Assembly (NCBI GenBank): GCA_049115575.1
Contig: JAGDZU010000004.1
Span: forward strand, 558,001 to 622,000
DNA: 64,000 nt
Direction: 5' to 3'
Source of the DNA: JAHEKB01 sp049115575
GTDB lineage: Bacteria; Bacteroidota; Bacteroidia; NS11-12g; UBA9320
The notes under the pieces: generated by a model
Database searches by the model: none
Told to the model about the DNA's origin: nothing
Seen by the model: the letters and a program-made list of their open reading frames with translations, nothing else
Translations under genes and position numbers: made by a program
Shown: piece after piece, positions 58,830-64,000 of the stretch
Position numbering within the stretch: position 1 is the stretch's first letter
How the letters are laid out: each line of letters opens with the position of its first letter

Positions 58830-59405
58830 ATGAACCCAAGACTAATGAGCAAAGCGAATAGTTTGAAAAATGACCAGGAACTTATTACAGCCTGTGCAAG
58901 GAAAGAACCTAACGCTCAAAAACAACTATTTAACCAGTATGCAGGCAAAATGCTTGGGGTTTGTGCTAGATATTGCCCCAATATGGAGGACGCCAAAGAC
59001 GCTCTTCATGAGGGATATATCAAGATATTTCATCAAATTGAACGCTTTAAAGGAAATGCAAAACTGGAAACTTGGATGACAAGGATAATGATAAATACTG
59101 CTATTGATCACTTTAAAAAGAGCATCAAATTCAAGGAATACAATCCTGAATCACGCGAGCTCGAAGAAGCCACTTATATAGAATTTGACGAAGATAAGGA
59201 AGTGAAAATGGCCGATTTAATTGCTGTTATCAATAAATTACCTGACGGTTATAGGATTATTTTTAACCTATACGCCATTGAAGGATATACGCATAAAGAA
59301 ATTGCTGCTCAGTTGAGTATTAGCGAAGGGACATCAAAATCTCAACTTGCTAGGGCCAGAAAGCAGCTGCAAAGACTAGTTAAAGAGAACATTAATCTTG
59401 GCTAA
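58830..59405 (+). CDS. ECF-family RNA polymerase sigma factor
   Basis: A 191-residue sigma-70 factor of the ECF group, with region 2 (about 28-95; LFNQYAGKMLGVCARYCPN, DALHEGYIKIFHQIERF, WMTRIMINTAIDHF) and region 4 (about 130-185; INKLPDGYRIIFNLYAIEGYTHKEIAAQL). Starts at 58830 or 58845 (MSKANSLKND) are both possible. It overlaps the membrane-anchored gene downstream by 8 nt, the usual arrangement for a sigma factor and its controlling membrane protein. Confidence 0.93.
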   Translation: MNPRLMSKANSLKNDQELITACARKEPNAQKQLFNQYAGKMLGVCARYCPNMEDAKDALHEGYIKIFHQIERFKGNAKLETWMTRIMINTAIDHFKKSIKFKEYNPESRELEEATYIEFDEDKEVKMADLIAVINKLPDGYRIIFNLYAIEGYTHKEIAAQLSISEGTSKSQLARARKQLQRLVKENINLG

Positions 59406-60705
59406 GAAAAAGCAACATATCGATGATTTTTTTAAGGAGAACTTAGCTCATAAGGATCTTCCTTTGGATGGGACGGAATGGTCTCGTCTTGAACATGCCT
59501 TAGCACCAAAAAGAAAAAGAAGGTTCATGTGGTGGTGGTTGCTATTACCTCTAGCACTTTTTGGTCTTTGGGCATTGTTTAATCCATCTTCAAATCAAGA
59601 AGTGGATGCGGAAACTATTGTTGACCGAAATGAATACAATAAAGACAACACTAATAATCACAATGCAGATAACTCAGAAATAACCGCTTCGGAAGAAAGA
59701 GATACTGAAGAATCTACACTTACACCATTTGAGCGCGAACACGGCACCAATGTAATTCGTATAGTGGAAGAAACAGAGGCTACTGAACATAGCTCAAATG
59801 AACAGGCTACAAGCACAATTCATTCAAATGGAGTTGAGCCAATCGCTATTGACGTTGACCCTGTTAAGATTGTTGACTACTCCCATTTATTGGTTGAAAT
59901 ATTCTCAAAAACCGCTCTCATTTTAGACTATAATGCCACATTTAAGTCGCTTGATTCGTCTGATTTAAAGAGCGTTCCTTCTCAAACATCTAAGATGAAA
60001 CCAATTAGCGTTTCGCTACCATGGCATATAGGTGTTAATGTAGGTGGAAATATTAACCAGCAAAGAATGAATTCGAATAAAGACGAACTAATCACGTATA
60101 GGACACTGAACGAAAAACAAAGTTTCAGGCCAGAAGTACAAGTGGATCTTAAAACCGAGTTTAAAGGTTTCTCCTATAGCGCAGGATTAGGATATGTGAG
60201 CACACAGCAATCGCTTGGTAAAGCCTACTCCAATAATCCAGAGATTAGAGTTTTACTGTATGACAGCATTGCCTTTGTAGATATTAACGATGATACTACT
60301 TGGTTGCCTTGGAATTACAGAGATAGCGTAATAAAGACAGGCATTAACAACCCAAGCTATAACTACATGAGCATTCCAATAAGTGTAGGAAAGGCATTTA
60401 ATTTAGGTCCTCGATCAAGCGTTGAATTAATATTCAATTTAAGACCTCAATACTTGCTCAGCGCTAGCGGACAAGTAGCTGGACCATCTTTGAGAGTTTA
60501 TGATGTTTCTACCGCCGGTATAAACAGATTCAACTTGCGAACAGGATTAGAAGTGGCATATAACTATCAACTAATGCCAAGGTGGCAATTACAGACTAAA
60601 GCTGGAATGCAGTATGATCTCATAGATATGAGTAAGAATGACGAGATCACACAACATATTGATTTATACGGATTGAAACTGGGACTATACTATAGATTAA
60701 AGTAG
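59398..60705 (+). CDS. Membrane-anchored protein with barrel-like C-terminus, possible anti-sigma factor
   Basis: Read from TTG 59398 (MAKKKQHIDDFF) this gives 435 residues: a 42-residue cytosolic start, one membrane helix (about 43-61, FMWWWLLLPLALFGLWALF), a long acidic Thr/Glu/Asn-rich periplasmic linker (about 62-170) and a C-terminal region (about 200-435) with alternating strands ending LKLGLYYRLK that looks like an outer-membrane-barrel domain. The start overlaps the sigma gene by 8 nt. The N-terminus could bind the sigma factor. I do not see a ZAS-type zinc motif. How one chain would span both membranes is unclear. Confidence 0.6.
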   Translation: MAKKKQHIDDFFKENLAHKDLPLDGTEWSRLEHALAPKRKRRFMWWWLLLPLALFGLWALFNPSSNQEVDAETIVDRNEYNKDNTNNHNADNSEITASEERDTEESTLTPFEREHGTNVIRIVEETEATEHSSNEQATSTIHSNGVEPIAIDVDPVKIVDYSHLLVEIFSKTALILDYNATFKSLDSSDLKSVPSQTSKMKPISVSLPWHIGVNVGGNINQQRMNSNKDELITYRTLNEKQSFRPEVQVDLKTEFKGFSYSAGLGYVSTQQSLGKAYSNNPEIRVLLYDSIAFVDINDDTTWLPWNYRDSVIKTGINNPSYNYMSIPISVGKAFNLGPRSSVELIFNLRPQYLLSASGQVAGPSLRVYDVSTAGINRFNLRTGLEVAYNYQLMPRWQLQTKAGMQYDLIDMSKNDEITQHIDLYGLKLGLYYRLK

Positions 60706-60711
60706 CAGTAT

Positions 60712-63144
60712 ATGAGAGGAATAATATTAACACTAAGCGTTTTTGGTTTCATGCTTTTTGCAGATGCACAAGTATGGCAACCCCTTGATGGAGGATTAGA
60801 CAATACTCCAACGGCTATCACCAGTCATAATAATCTAATTGCAACTGCTCAAGTAACAGGTTATGAAAAAGGTTATAGAGTGCATAAGGTGAGCATATGG
60901 AACGGCTACTATTGGCTAAATCTTCCTCCTATCTACGCAGATTCAAATTCGCTTATTCTAGCGCTAAAATTCTATAAAGGATCTCTCTATATTGCTGGAA
61001 AAGTTTCGGAGTTCAAAGATGTTGCAGGAGCAAAACACATCATCAGATGGAAAGATAGAAAATATGAAAAGCTCAGTGCCTTGAGTGGCAATATCAGCAA
61101 CTTCAACTATATCAATGGATTAAATGATTTCGACAATCAATTGCTCATTTCAGGGCCATTTGTAACTACATCTGCCAATTATGGAGAGAGTATTGCACTG
61201 TTTAACGGGGTGAGTTTACTTGCGGCTAGCAATGCAGCATTTGGTAAAGGAATCAGGGGGAACATCAATGATGTATTTAGCAATGAAAACATGCTTGTTA
61301 TTGGTGGTAGATTAACCAAAGCCAATGATACTGCAACTGTGAACCTAGCGTACTTTTACAAAAACCATTGGTTTAGGGTTAGCAATAATGCGTTCATCCC
61401 TAAACATGTAGTGGCGGTTGGTAGTCATGTATACTTTGCCGGTTTAGATTCAAAAACCAAAGCCAAGAATTTCTTTAAAGTAAATAATGGACTCATAGAC
61501 ACCATTGATTTTGGGTTGACTGAAGTTTCAGAAGTCTACGACATGGTGGTTGTGAATGGTGTAATTTATGCATCAGGCCAATTTTATATGAATGGAGCAG
61601 ATAATCCTGTTAGCCTTGTAAAGTTAGACAACGGTAAATGGACTGCTGTTGAGAATGGCAATCTATTGGGTCTAAGATTATTGCTTGAACATAAAGAACA
61701 TCTTTTTGCTAGCGGATTTTTCACTTACCATGATGGAATCAATTACAGACATATTGCGCGATACCTTCCAAACCACGGAATAATCAGTGGTAAAATATAT
61801 TTCGACAAAGACAAAAACTGTTTGCTGAACGCTCGAGACGAGTTGCTCAATGAAATGAATGTCTTGATTACTCCAGGGCCCAGATATGTGAAGACATTTG
61901 AAAATGGAAGTTATTTAGCCATTATGCCAAAAGGAAGTTATACGGTAACCTTATTAACTACTCCCAAATGGGAAGTTACTTCCTGTGCCAACAAGTCTTT
62001 AAATGTAGAACTTGAAAAACAAGCTGTTCAAACCAGTTTGAATTTTCCCGTGACTCAAAAAGCGGGAATTAGAGATTTAGCTATAAAGCTTTCTTCTTCT
62101 TCCGGGCAGTCCATAGATAAAAATGCAGACATCTCCTACCACATACAATATGAAAATAAGGGTTCTGAAAATGTGGCTAACACACGGGTTGTCTTACATT
62201 ATGACCCAAAGCTCGGAGGGTTAAAAGCATTTCCCGCTCCTGATGAAGCTGTTGGGGACAGTGCGGTATGGTTAATAACTGATCTATTCGCAGGAGAGGA
62301 ACGCATGATTTCTTGTGTTTTTGAAATCAATGATAAAACAGGACAAATCTTGAATTTATCTGCAGACATAGCTTTGGAAGACGAAGAGGAAATTACAATT
62401 GATAATCATTCCGAGTTGGTGCAAAATTTGAATGAAGGCGATTATGATTTCAAGAAAGAAATATTGGGTACAATAGGTGATACTGCCTATATAAATGATT
62501 CAACAGATGACATTGAATATCAAGTCAGCTTTGCCAATTACACATCAGATACTATTTTCAATGTATATGTAATTGATACCATAAGATTGAATCACAGCCT
62601 TTCAATTATTCAAACCACAGGTGCGAGCCATTATGTGGTTGGAGAAGCTTTCCCAGGTTTACCGGGAGAAGATTTGGGTATTATTGTATGGTCATTCCCA
62701 AATATTAACCTTCTACCAAATCCAGATCATAACCCTGAGATAGTAGCACATAAAGGATTTGTAAGTTTCAGACTAGGATTGAATTCGGGTATAAGTGAAG
62801 GCACTGTTATCACTAACAGAGCTAATGTGGTATTTGACTATTACGAGGAAGAAGCTACAAATTGGGTATATGCCATAGTAAACAACCAGTTAGCATCAAC
62901 TAGTCCTCTTTTAGAGCTTGACCAAATTAGTATCTACCCCAATCCTGTAAACGAAGAATTGCACATAGAGTTGGAAAAACCTACAGAGTACTCTATTAAT
63001 GTCTATTCCATGAATGGACAAATGATGAATGTTCAGTCAGCGTCTTTTAATTCTATTTCAACGGAGTCTTATCCTCCGGGCATGTATGTGCTTCAACTAC
63101 AGATAGAAGGGGAATTATATACCAAACGCTTCATTAAGTTGTAG
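60712..63144 (+). CDS. Large T9SS-exported protein with DUF7619-like domains
   Basis: An 810-residue exported protein: signal peptide (1-19), an N-terminal half of repeated beta units (about 22-370; motifs like LYIAGKVSEFKDV, MLVIGGRLTKAND, VYFAGLDS, LFASGFFTYHDG) resembling a propeller, an SdrD-B/SpaA-like segment (GKIYFDKDKNCLLN, about 360-450), two DUF11/DUF7619-like domains (about 455-735) and a T9SS type A sorting domain (ISIYPNPVNEELHIEL, ending RFIKL). It starts 6 nt after the barrel-like protein, so it may be a target or partner of the sigma system. Confidence 0.85.
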   Translation: MRGIILTLSVFGFMLFADAQVWQPLDGGLDNTPTAITSHNNLIATAQVTGYEKGYRVHKVSIWNGYYWLNLPPIYADSNSLILALKFYKGSLYIAGKVSEFKDVAGAKHIIRWKDRKYEKLSALSGNISNFNYINGLNDFDNQLLISGPFVTTSANYGESIALFNGVSLLAASNAAFGKGIRGNINDVFSNENMLVIGGRLTKANDTATVNLAYFYKNHWFRVSNNAFIPKHVVAVGSHVYFAGLDSKTKAKNFFKVNNGLIDTIDFGLTEVSEVYDMVVVNGVIYASGQFYMNGADNPVSLVKLDNGKWTAVENGNLLGLRLLLEHKEHLFASGFFTYHDGINYRHIARYLPNHGIISGKIYFDKDKNCLLNARDELLNEMNVLITPGPRYVKTFENGSYLAIMPKGSYTVTLLTTPKWEVTSCANKSLNVELEKQAVQTSLNFPVTQKAGIRDLAIKLSSSSGQSIDKNADISYHIQYENKGSENVANTRVVLHYDPKLGGLKAFPAPDEAVGDSAVWLITDLFAGEERMISCVFEINDKTGQILNLSADIALEDEEEITIDNHSELVQNLNEGDYDFKKEILGTIGDTAYINDSTDDIEYQVSFANYTSDTIFNVYVIDTIRLNHSLSIIQTTGASHYVVGEAFPGLPGEDLGIIVWSFPNINLLPNPDHNPEIVAHKGFVSFRLGLNSGISEGTVITNRANVVFDYYEEEATNWVYAIVNNQLASTSPLLELDQISIYPNPVNEELHIELEKPTEYSINVYSMNGQMMNVQSASFNSISTESYPPGMYVLQLQIEGELYTKRFIKL

Positions 63145-63172
63145 AGGTCAAAACAAAGATTGACTAATTTTG
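63139..63172 (+). promoter_or_regulatory. Promoter of panD
   Basis: TTG (63139-63141), 23 nt, then TAATTTTG (63165-63172), an exact -7 box that ends 12 nt before ATG 63185. An in-frame TTG at 63170 overlaps the box and is thus not the start. The -33 part overlaps the end of the preceding gene. Confidence 0.5.
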
Positions 63173-63184
63173 TCCTCTTCTTAT

Positions 63185-63538
63185 ATGTTGATTGAAGTAT
63201 TAAAATCTAAAATCCATCGAGCTAAAGTCACCCAAACAGAACTGGATTATGTTGGTAGCATCACCATAGATGAAAATCTATTGGATGCCGCACATATGAT
63301 AGAAGGGGAAAAAGTATTGGTGGTAAACAACAACAACGGAGAACGGTTAGAAACTTACGCCATTGCTGGCGAAAGAGGATCTGGCATGATTTGCCTCAAC
63401 GGAGCTGCTGCCAGAAAAGCGGCTAAAGGCGATGTAGTTATTATCATCTCTTTTGCGCATATGGAACCAGAAGAAGCAAAGGCATTTACACCATATCTGG
63501 TATTCCCTGATCAATTAAACCAAGCTATCGTTGAATAA
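63185..63538 (+). CDS. panD: Aspartate 1-decarboxylase
   Basis: PanD makes beta-alanine for pantothenate and coenzyme A. From ATG 63185 (MLIEVLKSKIHRAKVTQTEL) the self-cleavage site is Gly24-Ser25 in DYVGSITID, exactly the canonical position; Ser25 becomes the pyruvoyl cofactor. The longer TTG start would shift it to 30. The AERGSGMICLNGAAAR-type segment GERGSGMICLNGAAAR follows at about 62-77. The length of 117 residues is normal. It overlaps the next gene by 8 nt. Confidence 0.97.
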   Translation: MLIEVLKSKIHRAKVTQTELDYVGSITIDENLLDAAHMIEGEKVLVVNNNNGERLETYAIAGERGSGMICLNGAAARKAAKGDVVIIISFAHMEPEEAKAFTPYLVFPDQLNQAIVE

Positions 63539-64000
63539 AAAACTTAAAACAAGCCTTAACACCATTCTATTCCTTGTAATTGGTGTTGCTTTATTCATAT
63601 GGGCTACATCTAATGTAGGTTTGGATCAACTGATTCAAGATATTAAAGAAGCAGATGCCAAATGGATTGCGCTCTCCATGTTTTGTGGAATATTAAGTCA
63701 TTTGTTTCGAGCATTGAGATGGAAATTGTTAATTGAACCTATGAACTTTAAAGCTACGTCGGCTGGAGCCTTCCACTCCACCATAGTAGGTTATATGGTG
63801 AATATGGCTGTGCCTCGCCTTGGTGAGGTAACTAGACCTGCTATGCTTTCAAAGCTCGAGGATATCCCATTCAACAAATTAGTTGGAACAGTGTTACTTG
63901 AAAGAATTGTTGATTTAATTATCACTCTCCTTATAGCCGTTGCCATTGTCTTTATGCAGTTTCAATTGATTGCTGATTTCTTAAATGAATTGGTAGCTTC
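63531..64000 (+). CDS. LPG-synthase-like integral membrane protein (3' end outside window)
   Basis: An open frame from TTG 63531 (MNKKLKTSLNTILFLVIGVALF) runs to the window edge, 156 codons, overlapping panD by 8 nt. It has hydrophobic helices at about 8-25, 44-62, 80-100 and 128-150, with FRALRWKLLIEPM and VNMAVPRLGEVTRPAML, which mark the lysylphosphatidylglycerol-synthase transmembrane domain family (UPF0104/YbhN-like). Bacteroidota members of this flippase-like family lack the catalytic aminoacyl-transfer domain; whether this one does cannot be seen. No other start fits. Confidence 0.85.
   Translation, partial: MNKKLKTSLNTILFLVIGVALFIWATSNVGLDQLIQDIKEADAKWIALSMFCGILSHLFRALRWKLLIEPMNFKATSAGAFHSTIVGYMVNMAVPRLGEVTRPAMLSKLEDIPFNKLVGTVLLERIVDLIITLLIAVAIVFMQFQLIADFLNELVA

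Noticed and set aside
63170..63184. TTG start five codons before panD ATG
   Set aside because: It overlaps the -7 box and would move the invariant Gly24-Ser25 cleavage site away from its canonical numbering.
1..64000. tRNA, rRNA, CRISPR array, insertion sequence, integrase, prophage or toxin-antitoxin genes
   Set aside because: I looked for cloverleaf-like T-loops, regular spaced repeats, transposase or integrase motifs and small paired antitoxin frames and saw none. A tRNAscan/Infernal and IS search would settle this.

Overview
The window reads as chromosomal core sequence from a low-GC member of the Bacteroidota, most likely a marine Flavobacteriales (Cryomorphaceae/Schleiferiaceae-like) organism. 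The signs are four proteins with C-terminal type IX secretion (T9SS) sorting domains, TonB-dependent and beta-barrel outer-membrane proteins, Bacteroidota-type families (DUF4476, DUF1684, an HAD-then-ECH multifunctional beta-oxidation enzyme, SDR-type threonine dehydrogenase, fused two-domain E1), and repeated promoters of the Bacteroidota form TTTG-N(17-23)-TAnnTTTG with almost no Shine-Dalgarno sequences. No rRNA, tRNA, CRISPR array, insertion sequence, integrase or prophage gene was seen. No gene-free stretch exceeds 300 bases; the longest (9501-9736) holds nothing I can support.

Layout. 1-865: truncated glycosyltransferase-like gene. 976-4154: metal-uptake-like cassette (His/Cys-rich small protein, ZnuD-like TonB receptor, lipoprotein). 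4238-9500: TPR protein, PIG-L deacetylase, uvrB. 9737-14131: amino-acid dehydrogenase and anmK, divergent from an outer-membrane protein and a UbiA prenyltransferase. 14145-20140: fad beta-oxidation operon headed by its own TetR regulator, with an operator that covers the -33 promoter box. 20302-24418: metK, glmS, and a DUF4476 secreted protein. 24441-26842: cytosolic PAS histidine kinase and single-domain response regulator. 26962-29789: fused 2-oxoacid dehydrogenase E1 and exonuclease III. 29786-35278: five-gene minus-strand run (oligopeptidase B, two envelope proteins, threonine dehydrogenase, PorP/SprF-like protein). 35348-40087: RsmI-like methyltransferase, acs plus bestrophin, thioredoxin, rhodanese, Gre-like factor.

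40106-46065 is a phenylacetyl-CoA epoxidase operon: a TetR (PaaR-like) regulator with an operator between its -7 box and start codon, then paaA, paaB, paaC and paaD. Two tandem paralogous T9SS-exported proteins sit between paaA and paaB, with overlapping reading frames throughout. This is the most unusual arrangement in the window. 46120-51912: marC, an MBOAT/SGNH O-acylation pair, an outer-membrane protein whose 3' end overlaps a convergent TlpA-like gene by 74 bp, an alkyltransferase-like protein and YbaB. 52095-57173: Cys-rich PKD-repeat T9SS protein, polyprenyl synthase, and an ExbB/ExbD/ExbD operon with one extra membrane protein. 57359-64000: radA; an ECF sigma factor translationally overlapping a membrane-anchored barrel-like protein and followed by a large T9SS protein; panD; and a truncated LPG-synthase-like membrane protein.

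Many start codons were moved downstream of the longest reading frame because a TAnnTTTG box overlaps the longer start, or because family N-termini fix the start (GlmS Cys2, PanD Gly24-Ser25, UvrB). All functional calls rest on motif recognition by eye; no database search was run.
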